Assembly (NCBI GenBank): GCA_030710605.1
Contig: CP092874.1
Span: 17,905,451 to 17,969,450 of the forward strand
Direction of reading: 5' to 3'
Source: Cordylochernes scorpioides
Lineage: Eukaryota; Arthropoda; Arachnida; Pseudoscorpiones; Chernetidae
DNA: 64,000 nt
A program made the position numbers and the translations under genes. Of this stretch, positions 52,760 through 63,810 are shown in pieces (within the stretch, counting starts at the first letter, position 1; each line of letters opens with the position of its first letter). Below the pieces are notes generated by a model that ran no database searches, was not told where the DNA came from, and saw only the letters and a list, made by a program, of their open reading frames with translations.

Positions 52760-55700
52760 ACTTTCGAGTTGCAACCCTGAACACGCGCGGCATCGCTGCT
52801 CTTCGCCGGAGATTCAGCTCTGCTGTTTTCTCAAGGAGCATGAGATCGACATTTGCTTTCTGCAGGAGACGAACGTCATGTCTCTGGACGATTTAGGAGA
52901 CCTCTGCCAAGGCTACAGCGCCGTTGTTGCTCCCGCAACGACCACCGTGGGATCGGGCCTCGCCTGCGTCTTCGCGGCCGGCGTCGTTGTTCATCGGCAG
53001 CAGATCCTATGGCCTGGCAAGATGGCTGTCATCGACCTCACCGTCCGTGGAGTCTCCATGACGTGTGTCAACGTCCACGTCTCTCATGTTCCTGAAGAGC
53101 GCTGCCGCCAGCTCCAGATCATCGAAGCTTTGGCGCCTGAAGAAGGTGCGTGGATCCTCGGTGACCTGAACATCTCCGAGGAGTCGGCGAAGGACCTGGC
53201 ATCAGGTTCAGCAGAAGCTCTCGCGGAGCTTCTGGACCAAGCCGACCTCGTCGACATCGCCACCTTCTTCGATGCTGCACTGGAGCACACCAGGGTTGCT
53301 ACTATCGGAAGCCGGGTCGACTCGCGTCATCTGGACAGATTCCTACTTCCATTAGGCTTCTGCGACCGCGTCACCCACTACAAAACCATCGACTACGCCT
53401 GCTCGGACCACCGTGCCGTCCTGATCCAAGTAGGAGACCCAGATCCTACAATACTTCCCTGCATCGGCAAGCTGCTACGGTCAGACCTGTACTTCGATCG
53501 AATGGAAACGTTCATCGATGAAATATCGGAAGACCTAACAAATGTTTCACCCCCGATGTTATGGGAACACTGGACCAGGATCAAAGCAAATCTGGTCGCG
53601 AAGATTCGGTCACTCGCGCCTGCCGTCGCCGATTTCGGCGTTGGATACATCGAGAGAGCAAGCCTCTTCCTGAGGCGGAGACTGGAGGACGACACTGCCC
53701 GCTCCGACTATCCTTCCTTGTCGGTCCTCGGGCGTTCCCTCCGAGCCAGACGTCGCTCTCCCTCCACCTAACCGATGGCAACGCTATCTCCGGGGGCCAG
53801 CTTAGGCGTTTCCTTCTGGAGCGCTTAAGCAGTCGCTTCGCTCAGGATCAAAGCTCGGAAAAAGCCATCGCCGACTTCCTAGCTGAAGTGACTCCTCTGG
53901 AGTTCGATGAGTGGGACCAGATATTTCTCGCCGACATCTCCCGCGACCAGATAGCGGCAGCCATCCACCGCCTGCCAAATGGCCGTGCCTCGGGATGGGA
54001 CGGACTACCCTGCGAGTTTGTCAAAGCCTTTGAAGATTTCTTCGCCGAAGTTCTTTGTCAAGTCTTCGAGGCTTCTCGACTCCGCGGGGCCTTACCTCCA
54101 TTCTTAAGGCGCAGCAAGGTGATTTTGCTGCCGAAAGTGCACGGTGGTAGGGTCTACAGGCATTCCGGCCAATCAACCTTCCAACGACCGACTACAGGGT
54201 CCTCAGCAGCGTGCTCATGGCTCGTCTGCGACGTCATCTGCCAGACCTGGTGCTCCAATGTCAGACCTACGCCGTTTCAGGACGGTCATCTTCCTGGAAT
54301 ATCGCGCGAGTGTCTGACGAAGCCGCCGGGGCATCCAGACATGACACGTCGCTGGCTGTCATCCCTTTGGACCTGGAGTCGGCCTTCGACACCCTGAGCA
54401 GGAGCTACCTGTTCGCCCTGCTGGAGGAGCTAGGCCTTAAATCTACCTTCCTCGGGTGGATTGCTGTCCTCTACGGGGAAGCAGACACCTCCATCCGGGT
54501 CGGAGATGTCTACACCAAGGCTTTCCTGCTTCTCAACGGGGTGAGGCAGGGCTCTTCAGCATCAGAGTTGGACCTCTGCTAAGCCGCCTCGAGAAGACCT
54601 TGGGTCGCGGTAACGTGGTCGCCTATGCGGACGACATCGTACTATTCATCAGGGACAACGCTCAGTTTGAGCTCGTGCCCCTGATCTTCGAAGATTTCCG
54701 CATGTCCTCCGGTGTGGCTGTCAACTTCACGAAGAGCTGCGGGCTCTGGTGCGGTTCCTTGAAGCACCGGACGGATTCTCCTTTGGGAATCTCCTGCACG
54801 TCCGAGTCGCTGACCGTCCTGGGCTGCACTATCACGATCAGAAACACCGTCGCCTCCCAGGCCTCACACCTGATGGGGCTGCTGGGGCGAGCCATCGCGA
54901 GGTGGTCACCCTTCACCCGCGGCCTGTCGCTGGTGGGTCGTGCTCGCGCGGCCAACAGCCTGATCCTGGGTTCCATCCTGTACCACCTTCATGGCTACCT
55001 TCCACCTCAAACCACTATCGGCCGGCTGCAGGCGCGGTTGGCGCGCTTGGTGTGGGGTGCGAGCCGAGTCTCGTGGCTCCCTTTGCACATCCTGGCTCGT
55101 CCAGTCGTTGATGGTGGCGTCGGCCTGCTTGACATCGCGGGCCAGCTTCGGCTCGCCTGCCTGAAGAGGGTCCAGGCCTCTCTTCGCGGCACCGCCAAAG
55201 GCTACTCTTGGCTGGTCTGCAACCGAGCGTGGCTGTCACCGCCGGCCTCTGACTTCTGGCTCTCGCCTAGGAGAAGGAGACTGCTGAACCTGTGGGAGGC
55301 CACGTCCAGCGTTCTCGAGCTTGACCACCGGGTTCTTCATCCCGCCAGCCTGAGGTCCCTGCGTCTTCGAGGGGATAACAGGTTCCTGCGGCCGCCAGAC
55401 CTGCTGGCTCCCGGGCGATGGCTGCAAGCGACTGTCGGGAACTTCTTCTATGGCACTCCTGCACTAGGGCGCTCAACGCGGGCCGTGCTCCTGGACGCGC
55501 AGCATCTGGGGGCCTTCTGCCAACGTCTCCTGCGGGAAAACGCCAGCTCGAGCTATCATGCGGAGTACGAGGCGGAGACCATCGTCCTGCGGGGATCGGC
55601 GACCCCCATCACACGCCTAACCAGCCAGAGGGCGCGCCGGGCATTGGACTCGGCACGGCTCCAGGCGCATTCTACTGCAAAGCTGGCTGCCCGGTGGACT

Positions 55701-56119
55701 CCCACCGTGGATGTGCCCCGCTCCATCCCTGGGCCGACCTACGTCGGAACTGCTTCTCGAGCCACGACGCAGATGTCGCCCTACGGCTGGCCTTCCACGC
55801 CCTACCCCATCCTGACCATCCTGCCTCGAGAAGTGCCAACTGTGCCGCCTGTGGGTCCGGCAACGGGTCGCTGACCCACAGATATTGGAGTTGCCGAGCC
55901 GTGCGACCCCTGCTCTGGGAGGTGTACGCCTCCTGCGAAATGCTCCTGGATTTGCAGGCCTGGCTCTTTGGCGTCGGCCTCCATCCCGAGGCAGTGAAGC
56001 TAACAAGTGTGGCGAAGGCTACCATCTACAAGTACCATCTTGGTCTTGAGTTGGGTAATGCCAGCCAACACATCGACCTGCCCTCTCTGTGGGAAAGAAC
56101 TTTCGCAGTCCATCGGTGA
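52756..56119 (+). pseudogene. LINE ORF2 (endonuclease, reverse transcriptase), unit 2 copy
   Basis: Endonuclease motifs (FLQETNV, GDLNI, CSDHRAV) lie in the frame 52656-53771. The region before the palm (ADISRDQIAAAIHRLPNGRASGWDGLPCEF, about 53930-54020) is present here only. LESAFDTLSRSY, GVRQGS and YADDIVLF follow with a frame break between the last two. The long end frame 54456-55874 carries the thumb and linker. A final shift leads to CAACGS...HRYWSC near 55848-55895. It is the best template for classifying this LINE, but it encodes no complete protein. Confidence 0.83.
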
Positions 56120-56174
56120 AGGAGTCTTTCTCGCGGTGGGCGCCACCAATGAAGACCTTGTATATATATATATA

Positions 56175-56523
56175 TGTTATATTGAAATATTTTATTTTAA
56201 AATGTTATATATTAAAATGTTATTTTATTTAAAATTATAATTTCATAGATAATAAATACTCTGTTTTAATCGACCGCCAGAGGTCACGCTTCTACTATAT
56301 AAACTGATTGTTGTTCTTCCCCGTTGGTCGGCCCAAAACTTTGTAATTATGTAAATAATATTTTGTTTTAATCATTCTTACGCCTTATGCCAGGCAGTAC
56401 TTGTACAAAATTATGTTTTTAATATGAATCATTTCTCAGCTCAATAAAGCAATATCTGATCAAAACCATTATTCTTTCAAGATTTTAGCCACGACTGCAT
56501 CACCATTTCAATAATCCTCAACA
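56175..56523 (+). repeat. 5' LTR of the non-autonomous LTR element
   Basis: TG...CA if the end is set at 'cctcaaca'; similarity to the 3' copy may run a further 35 bp. It has an AATAAA near 56442. Confidence 0.75.
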
Positions 56524-56639
56524 TGATCTAAATTCAAACAGCAGAATATCTTTTTTTTTAATATAAGAATAGCCGACAGGATATCTGAAACTTGTGTGAA
56601 AAAAATGGTAAAATCAAAACTAATATGCAAATCTTCAAC

Positions 56640-56900
56640 AATCTACTATAGCCATCTCAACCAACAATAACTTTTCACAATCAAAAATAGTTCATTTCAA
56701 TCAAAAATAGCTTTCACAATCAAAAATAGTTCATTTCAAACAAAAATAGTTCATTTCAATCAAAAATAGTTCATTTCAACCAAACATAGCTCACTTTTAA
56801 TTATGCAAATCAAACATAACCTACTCCAATCAAAAATAGCCTTCTCCATCAAAAAATAGTCACCTACAAACAACCATAGTCATTTTCCACAAGCAAACAT
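56640..56900. repeat. Degenerate minisatellite, unit about 20 bp
   Basis: Repeats of the form 'tcaatcaaaaatagttcatt' with variation, best preserved at 56680-56790 and decaying toward 56900. Confidence 0.8.
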
Positions 56901-57944
56901 AGCCTCTACAAGAAAACATACCAATCTCCAAGCAGACATGGTCATCTCCATCTATAGCCAACTCCGGCCATCACACCTTCCGCCCAACGCCGGCCATCTC
57001 CCGAGAATTCAACTCCAGCCGGAATCATCCATTTCAAGGTATTTTGTATCAAACATTTTGCGCAGTTTACCTAATTTTAACTTGTAATTTTCACCCATAC
57101 TTCTAAATAGTTTTCAATCGATTATTTGCTTAAATATACCCTTTTTGTCAAATTAATTTTATGTATCAATTTTACCATAGTTGTTTTTGCCCCGTTAAAT
57201 ATTATCACACCTTTTGATCCTTGTAAACCTTTATTTTCCTTTGTATAATTAGTTCCCAAAATATCTCTTTCCATACTTTACCATTAAATATTTACAATTA
57301 AGTTCAACTATTAACACCATATCAGTTTTAATACACTATATGCAAAGCAGTCGGCCAGGAGAACAACAATAATAAATTGCATTTTCTTACACTATCAATA
57401 TCTTTCAAATAATTAGCTAATATTTTTCATTGTTTAACATATTTCAACGTTTCCTTTTTTATTTTATTTTGATAATACAATTATTTCCATTTCTTATATC
57501 ACCTAACAAATATGCAATTTTAGCGTAGTAAACACATGTAAATTTTACCTCTTATAATTATCCACCTTGATTCTTTTTTTCTTCAAATGCCAATTTTTTA
57601 TTCCTATCATTATTTTATAATCTTTATATGTTCACTCCTTATTTACATATTTTCCTTTTTGTACATAATGTTACCCTTTGTCTAATGTTTATTGCTTTTC
57701 ATAAATGCCCTTATAATCATCAAATGTCTTTAGCATTGCCATATATTTTTTGCCAATTATTTTTAAGTTTTTTTTTTTAATGTTCTTCTTCTTCATTTTT
57801 CATTCATATACTTTTTAATAATTCTGCATTTTATTTTCCTTTCTCATTTTTAATATTATATGTGCATCATTTTTGTAATTTCATATCTATTGGTTAACAA
57901 CAAACCAATATGATTATGGAACACTTTTATTTTCCCTCTTTGCA

Positions 57945-58090
57945 TTTTCACTCTATGCCACATTTTCACTCTATGCCACATTTTCACTATATGCTACATT
58001 TTCACTATATGCCTCATTTTCACTATATGGCACATTTTCACTATATGCCACATTTTCACTCTGTCACATTTTCACTATATGCCACATTTT
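57945..58090. repeat. 18-bp minisatellite
   Basis: About eight copies of 'ttttcactatatgccaca' with a few substitutions and one shortened unit. The open frame across it is a by-product of the repeat and not a gene. Confidence 0.9.
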
Positions 58091-58301
58091 AACTCTTTTA
58101 CCAACAATGTTTGTAATCATTCACACATTTTATCATTTAAATATTATAATTTCCTGTCTATTGGTTACCATCCGAAAACCAATATGATAAGTGAATATCA
58201 CCTCACCTTTTCTTTCTTTAAATCATTTTGTCTTTTTTTAAAGCTATATTTTTATCATTTTCTCTGAATTAACCCATATTATTTTCTTCACAGGGGGGAA
58301 A

Positions 58302-58456
58302 TGTTATATTGAAATATTTTATTTTAAAATGTTATATATTAAAATGTTATTTTATTTAAAATTATAATTTCATAGATAATAAATACTCTGTTTTAATCGA
58401 CCGCCAGAGGTCACGCTTCTACTATATAAACTGATTGTTGTTCTTCCCCGTTGGTC
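58302..58456 (+). repeat. 3' LTR, left part
   Basis: Nearly identical to 56175-56330; interrupted at the 15-bp target of the nested retroposon. Confidence 0.85.
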
Positions 58457-59973
58457 ATCATACCAATATACGTTAGATCGTTGGTCACAACAATTTGCTC
58501 CTGCCATGGCTCCTAGGAAGAAGAAGAAGAATACCGAGAATGCCGAGAAGCCCCATCGTAACCCTCGCCCAACTGGAGATGGAGAACGAAGAGGTGAAGC
58601 AGAACTTCGAGCAGAAAATACAGAATCCTTACCCTACCTCCCGATTTTACCTGCTCCAAAGCCTAATGGAATTCATCAACTTACGGTCTGAGCAGATCAA
58701 GGCCCTCATTGCCGAGGTAGAGAACCTCTCTGGCACCCTCGCGTCCTTTAAGGAACTGGACGAAATCAAGCCACAGACAGCCTGCCACAGCACTCAAACC
58801 AGCCCTTCTCCCTCCTGCAAGGAAACCAGCACTCAGACTGACCCCACCAAGCCCGCCACTCCCGCTCCAACCAAAAGGAAGCAGCCTGAGGCTCCCTACC
58901 CGCCCGCAAAGAGGACCAACCTCAATGGTCCCGCAAAACCTGCGCCCTCCCGCGTCCCCAAGCCTGCGGCCGCCCAAGTGGTCCTCCATGGGGAAAAATC
59001 GGCGGCCCACACAGTGGTCATCTCTGATGACCCACAGGCTGACCCAAGAGCAATGCTTAAAGCTGTCCGCGCTGCCCACACTCTATCCCAAGGCGTTTGG
59101 GCCTCCCTGCGAACCAAGGGGAAGCTTGTCCTCCACTCCAGCAACCCCGATACCATCCCAGCTGTGGCCACCTCCCTGGCCAACAAGCTGGATGGCATGA
59201 AGGTCCGCCAACAGAAGGTGATCCTGCCTCGCATCTGCCTCTTCAAAGTGGATGAGGAAACATCCAACTCCACCATTGAAGAGACGCTGCTGGAAACCCC
59301 TGCTGTCAGCCAACTCCCTGGGGACAAGGTGGTGCGCGTGGCGCATCGCTCTGCACCCAGAAACGGGACCTGCACCGCCTTCATCGAGGTGGACCTCACG
59401 ACCTTCAGAGCTCTGGGAAATCGTGGAAGGATCGTGGTGGATGGTGTGATCCTCAACTTCGAGGAGTCCATCCGCGCACGAGTCTGCTTCCGCTGTTGTG
59501 GCTTCGGCCACAACTCTGCCCAATGCACCAGAGCTCCCACGTGCTTCCACTGCGGTGAAGGCGGCCATGAAGGCCGTGCCTGCCCCTCAGTTGCCGACTG
59601 GCACACTTCCAAGTGCGCCAACTGCTGTGCCAAGGGCCTCCCAGACAAGCACGAGGCGAGAGCCTCAAGCTGCCCCATCTTGAAGCTTAGAGCCCTCAAG
59701 TTCTAGGCTTCCAGGACCTCCTGCCTCCTCAACTGGCCTCCATCCAGGCTTCTCACCCATCAAGGCGCTGTTTCCTTGACCTCTCCAGCTTCCTCCCCCC
59801 TGCGATGACACCTCCACTGCCAGATCCTAGGATCCCTTGCGATGATCCCTGGCCACCCATCCCCAGGCCCCCCAACTATGCTTTGTATATATTCCGCTTT
59901 ATGCGTCCATCGGGGCTCAAAAATCATTCATTTTGGTTAGCAGCCCCGTAAAATAAAAAATAAAGATATTTTC
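58457..59973 (+). mobile_element. ORF1-only (half-LINE) retroposon nested in the 3' LTR
   Basis: A 15-bp target duplication 'tcttccccgttggtc' lies at 58442-58456 and 59974-59988. The insert has a short leader, one zinc-knuckle ORF1 frame, a 3' UTR with a hairpin (cggggct...agccccg near 59912-59949) and an A-rich tail (aaaataaaaaataaag). No ORF2 follows. It therefore resembles HAL1-type elements mobilised by the ORF2 of another LINE. Confidence 0.85.
58506..59706 (+). pseudogene. ORF1-like (gag-like) protein with three zinc knuckles, frameshifted near the start
   Basis: The likely start is ATG 58506 in excellent context (gccATGG), giving a basic MAPRKKKKNTENAEK stretch, but a shift near 58550-58590 is needed to reach the long frame that runs to 59706. 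That frame has a coiled-coil-like region (EMENEEVKQNFEQK...IKALIAEVENL, residues about 30-75), a Pro/Lys-rich linker, an RNA-binding-like central domain, and CCHC motifs CFRCCGFGHNSAQC, CFHCGEGGHEGRAC and CANCC...C at the end. The role would be RNA packaging in a retrotransposon particle. Intactness is doubtful because of the shift. Confidence 0.8.
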
Positions 59974-59988
59974 TCTTCCCCGTTGGTC

Positions 59989-60182
59989 GGCCCAAAACTT
60001 TGTAATTATGTAAATAATATTTTGTTTTAATCATTCTTACGCCTTAAGCCAGGCAGTACTTGTACAAAATTATGTTTTTAATATGAATCATTTCTCAGCT
60101 CAATAAAGCAATATCTGATCAAAACCATTATTCTTTCAAGATTTTAGCCACGACTGCATCACCATTTCAATAATCCTCAACA
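59989..60182 (+). repeat. 3' LTR, right part
   Basis: Continues the LTR after the nested insertion, matching 56331-56523 from 'ggcccaaaactttg' on. Confidence 0.85.
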
Positions 60183-60418
60183 TGATCCAAAACAACAAAA
60201 ATCTTATCTTTTTTTAAAATATAATATATATATGTATATTTATAAATTATTTTATTTATTTATATCTATTTATTCATATATCTATCATTAATAATATATT
60301 TATTCATTTTATGTATTTAACCTTATATAATCTAATATGGACGTTATAATAAATCAGTTTCGATCTCTCTCTTTCGGCCGTGGGGCCACGCGGCGCGCGA
60401 GCTCTGCATTCTTATGGG
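60183..60418. other. AT-rich spacer (counterpart of 27981-28199)
   Basis: Same order as in unit 1: TA-rich tract, 'atctctctcttt', GC-rich piece 'gtggggccacgcgg'. No gene. Confidence 0.5.
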
Positions 60419-60556
60419 ATAGAGATTGAGGCAATGGAGATTTTCGGAAATTCAACTGATTCCGAGATGATGAAGAACGTGATCGACCTCTACAAGGAAA
60501 AGAACGAAGACTTTGAGCCCTTCTTTCAAGCCTACAAGGAAGAATTTGAGCTCCGC
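60419..60556 (+). pseudogene. Cullin fragment fused to cullin upstream flank (unit 2/3 boundary)
   Basis: Same joint as 28200-28336: about 45 cullin codons run directly into the distal cassette flank. The two copies differ at a few bases. Confidence 0.85.
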
Positions 60557-61593
60557 AAAGATAAAATATTATATTTTTTCCTTTTTAGTGCATTTGAAGT
60601 GAACTTTTTTTAAATGTATTTTTATTTATTAATTATCTATTTTGAGGCTAAGATTTAGTCTGTTTGATAACTCCAAGAAAGCGAAGGTTACTTTAAATGT
60701 TCTAGAATTGAAAATTAAGTATTTTACAGTGACTGGAGAATGTTTTATTTCTTGAATGATTTTCGAGAAAAGAGTGTTTCTGTATTCACACTCATATTCT
60801 CTCAAATGCTCCCTCTCACTTTCCCTTAATATAACCAAGAATTCTGCGTGTAAATATATGCAAATTAACAAAGTCAATAGAGAAATAATTTTAAAATTCA
60901 CAAACCATCTTTCGATAAAATTTGTAACAATTAAATTTTCTGCCAATGTGTTTATAATAATACCATCAAAGGTTATCTCTACAGAATTTATTGCATTGAT
61001 AAAGGTTATTGAATGATAGAGTGATGGCTCATCAGTGGTGAACCCTCTCAGCGGTTTCTTAATATTAATATCCAGACCACTCTATTTGATTAACTTTGTT
61101 ATATACCCTGCATTATAGTATATCAATGTAGTGTAACAATTATTGAATAAAATTTGAAAAAAAAAAAAAACATTTCCAGTAAATGCAATTGTTACATATT
61201 TATATAAAAATAAATAATAAATTATAATGCTTTTCAAAAAGGTTTTTCACTCCTAAAATTCATAGTACTAAGACTCGGGGGTATAAGCTTTTAATCGAGC
61301 GCGCGCTTTTTTATAAATTTATTTTCAATAAATTCCTTAAAAATATAAAAAGTATAGTTTCAAAAACATTATATACGAGGGTAAAAATATATAATTATTT
61401 TTAAAATATAAAATATAAAACAGATTTATTATGCATTGATTTGCATTTCTTATGATTTTACTATACATCATCTACTAACACTCTTCTACTTGGTTTGGTT
61501 TTATCTCTAAAATTTCCCCAGGAACCTGGTTTATAAATATATCTATCTTTCTAAAAAATAAAACACTAAAATAATTATAGGAAAATAGAGAAA
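60557..61593 (+). other. 5' flank of cullin 5
   Basis: Standard cassette flank with the 'catcagtggtgaaccctc' block near 61031, the GC-rich motif at 61289-61310 (305 bp before the ATG) and a TATA-like ttataaata at about 61531. It has no Helitron, unlike the cassette at 28979. From about 61010 on it resembles slot B flanks more than slot A flanks. Confidence 0.7.
61289..61310 (+). promoter_or_regulatory. Conserved GC-rich motif upstream of cullin 5
   Basis: Same block as in the other cassettes. Confidence 0.4.
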
Positions 61594-63810
61594 ATGGCAC
61601 ATCTTTGGGATTTAATCGAAGCAGGAATAAACGATATCCTTCACAACAATCCATTTAGCTGTGAGAGACGCAACGAGCTTCTGTACGCCATCCAACAGTA
61701 TGCTAAATGCAGCATACCCTCGATTGGCCAAGATTTCATAGGTAATAAATACGAGTATCTAGGCTTTAGCGACCTCATTGAGCGGGTGACCAACTTGTTT
61801 AAGATCTATTTGGAATCTTTACACTGTGAAATGAGTAAAGAGGAAGATGGCGTAAACATAGTTGAAATCTACCATGAGAAATTAACGTCTTTTAAATCTA
61901 CCCTCCATAAATTCAATGATCCTCACTTTACCTTCATGAACTCGAGATGGGCTGTTAATCAGCGCCGCGCAGGCTTAACCTGGATCCGCCCCATTTACTG
62001 GCAAGGTCTTGTCTGCTGGAAAGACCATATACTAATTCCTTTCAGTGAGCAGCTAACCGCAATAGTTTTTCCCCAAATAGAGATGGAACGGTTCGGAAAT
62101 TCCGCAGATCCCGAGATAATAAAAAAGGTAATTGACTTGTACAAAGAAAGGGACGAACAGAACGAAGACTTCGAGCCCTTCTTTCAAGCCTACAAGGAAA
62201 AATTTGAGCCCCGCTACATCGAAAACGCCAAAGAATACTATGCCGCGGAGAGCGCGGAGTTTCTCAAATCTCACACCGTAATGGAATACCTGACGTTGGT
62301 GGAAAGATGGTTGACCGAGGAATACACTCGTGCTCAGAGCTACTTCCACCCCTCCACCCTGCAACCTCTCAAAGCCGCCTGCCAAGACGTGCTGATTCTC
62401 GGCCATATGGAACTGCTGAAGCTGGAGTTCCCCAAGATGGTCTTAGAGTGCCAGCACGAGAATGTGGCCCGGATGTTACGTATTCTAGGAGATCATCCAG
62501 ACCAATATGCCGAGATGTGCCAAATCTTGAAGAACGTCGTGGAAACGGAAGGTCGAAACATCTTAGAACAAAACAAGGAAAGAGCGCTAAAGGACGTGAA
62601 GGTGTATTTTTTACTGATTCACAATGTCCTAGAGAAGTTCAGAAGCTTGGTCGAGAAGGCTACAAATAATGAAACCCGGATATTTGAAGCCTCAGAACTC
62701 GCCTATAGGAGTTTGATCAATTCCAATCCCATCACGCTCACCCACAAAAGTTCGGATATCAATGCAAGTTTTCTAGCTCAATATTCAGACTCCATGTTGA
62801 CAAAAACGAGCAAGAGTGAGGAAGATATTGAAAAGCGCAGTGATAAAGTTTTGACTATTCTCCTTTTATTGGAGAATGTGGACATCTTCATTGCCCACTA
62901 CGTAGATCTAATGACAAAGCGGCTGCTCCTGAACAATTCCCTCGGACACGACCTGGAAGCCAATCTGTTGGCCAAGTTGAAGGGGCATCTTAGTGGAAAT
63001 ATAACATCAAGATTAGAGAGGATGCTAGCAGACTACCAAGGGAGCAGGGAACTCAAGGAACCATTTAAACGATTTCAGGAAAATAAGGATTCATCCTTTA
63101 AGGTGAAGACCGAAGTTAATATTCTTACTGCAGGGATCTGGCCCCAACAAGAACAGATCAGCTGCCTTTTGCCATTTGAGATCGGACAGTGTATCAGTAT
63201 GTTCCTGGAATTCTATTCAACCGTCCATTCAGGCCGGAAGATTCAGTGGCTACATAGTATTTCGAGAAGTGAGGTAAAGGCTAACTGCTTTGGTAGGCCT
63301 TACTTACTACAGAGCTCGAGCATTCAAATGATCATTATTCTTCAGTACAACGACGGTCTTTCCTTCTCCGTCGAGCAGCTCCATCAGAGGACCGAGATCA
63401 AGATGGAATACTTGCTCCAAGTTCTAGAGACCCTGCTGAAGACCAAAGTCTTGACATGTGAGGGGAAACTGACCCGATCCTCCACCGTCTGCCTTAATAC
63501 GAGGTTCAGCAACAAGAAGTCGCGGCCCAACATCAAGCTTCCTTTGCCTAAACCTGAGAAGGAAGCTGAAAAGCCCGTGCATTTACAGGTTCAACGGGAA
63601 CGCAAGATTCTCGTGGATTCTAATATCGTGCGTATCATGAAGGGGAAGAAGAAGCTGGGTCATCAGGAACTAGTCCTTGAGGTTATTTCGAGTCTGAGCT
63701 CCAGGTTCAAGGTTGACATCAAACTCATCAAGTCCTGTGTGGAAGATCTGATACTGAAGGAGTACCTCGAACGGGATGATGAGAAAGAGGCTTACAAATA
63801 CGTCGCCTAA
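61594..63810 (+). CDS. Cullin-1-like scaffold protein, slot A of unit 3, mosaic (738 aa)
   Basis: This is an intact intronless CUL1-type cullin with the same domain order as its neighbours and IVRIMK near residue 683. By position it is the slot A gene, yet its N-terminal third (CERRNELLYAIQQY, NKYEYLGFSDL, DEQNEDFEPFF) follows slot B. The middle (QCQHENVARMLRILGDHPDQYAEMCQILKN, LKDVKVYF, IFEASELAYRSL) follows slot A. The part after about residue 520 (AGIWPQQEQISCLLPFEIG, VHSGRKI) follows slot B again. Its own changes include one extra residue (NDPHF) and W for R in VERWLTEEY. Gene conversion or unequal crossing-over is the simplest explanation. Confidence 0.94.
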   Translation: MAHLWDLIEAGINDILHNNPFSCERRNELLYAIQQYAKCSIPSIGQDFIGNKYEYLGFSDLIERVTNLFKIYLESLHCEMSKEEDGVNIVEIYHEKLTSFKSTLHKFNDPHFTFMNSRWAVNQRRAGLTWIRPIYWQGLVCWKDHILIPFSEQLTAIVFPQIEMERFGNSADPEIIKKVIDLYKERDEQNEDFEPFFQAYKEKFEPRYIENAKEYYAAESAEFLKSHTVMEYLTLVERWLTEEYTRAQSYFHPSTLQPLKAACQDVLILGHMELLKLEFPKMVLECQHENVARMLRILGDHPDQYAEMCQILKNVVETEGRNILEQNKERALKDVKVYFLLIHNVLEKFRSLVEKATNNETRIFEASELAYRSLINSNPITLTHKSSDINASFLAQYSDSMLTKTSKSEEDIEKRSDKVLTILLLLENVDIFIAHYVDLMTKRLLLNNSLGHDLEANLLAKLKGHLSGNITSRLERMLADYQGSRELKEPFKRFQENKDSSFKVKTEVNILTAGIWPQQEQISCLLPFEIGQCISMFLEFYSTVHSGRKIQWLHSISRSEVKANCFGRPYLLQSSSIQMIIILQYNDGLSFSVEQLHQRTEIKMEYLLQVLETLLKTKVLTCEGKLTRSSTVCLNTRFSNKKSRPNIKLPLPKPEKEAEKPVHLQVQRERKILVDSNIVRIMKGKKKLGHQELVLEVISSLSSRFKVDIKLIKSCVEDLILKEYLERDDEKEAYKYVA

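Larger units (their letters stand above)
52407..56158 (+). mobile_element. L1/Tx1-like LINE, unit 2 copy, dead, uninterrupted
   Basis: It starts after a CT tract and ends at 'gaccttgtatatata'. It retains 337 bp (53801-54137) and 93 bp (55621-55713) deleted in unit 1, and holds the empty gypsy target CCTTC near 54999. The lesions near the ORF2 start and near GVRQGS are shared with unit 1. It has its own stop near 53770 (CCTAACC). Confidence 0.85.
56524..58301 (+). other. Noncoding interior of the LTR element
   Basis: Pyrimidine/A-rich DNA with no significant open frame. It has two minisatellite blocks (56640-56900 and 57945-58090) and a 'agtcggccaggagaacaac' phrase near 57350 that is also found in the Helitron at 20539-21017. 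A primer-binding site is not obvious. Confidence 0.6.
56175..60182 (+). mobile_element. Non-autonomous LTR retrotransposon without coding region (unit 2 only)
   Basis: Two copies of an LTR of about 349 bp begin TGTTATATTGAAAT. The 5' copy is 56175-56523; the 3' copy (58302-60182) is split by a nested insertion at 58457-59973. A polypurine tract (CAGGGGGGAAA, 58291-58301) precedes the 3' LTR, which fixes the plus orientation. The 1.8-kb interior is noncoding and rich in minisatellites. The outer 3' boundary is blurred by AT-rich sequence and no clear target duplication was found. Unit 1 lacks the element at 27975-27985. Confidence 0.82.

Noticed and set aside
57910..58092. His/Phe/Met-rich open frame
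   Set aside because: Produced entirely by the 18-bp minisatellite.
58896..59699. 267-aa minus-strand frame across the retroposon ORF1
   Set aside because: It is antisense to a frame with three zinc knuckles, and the G+C-rich composition explains the open antisense frame.
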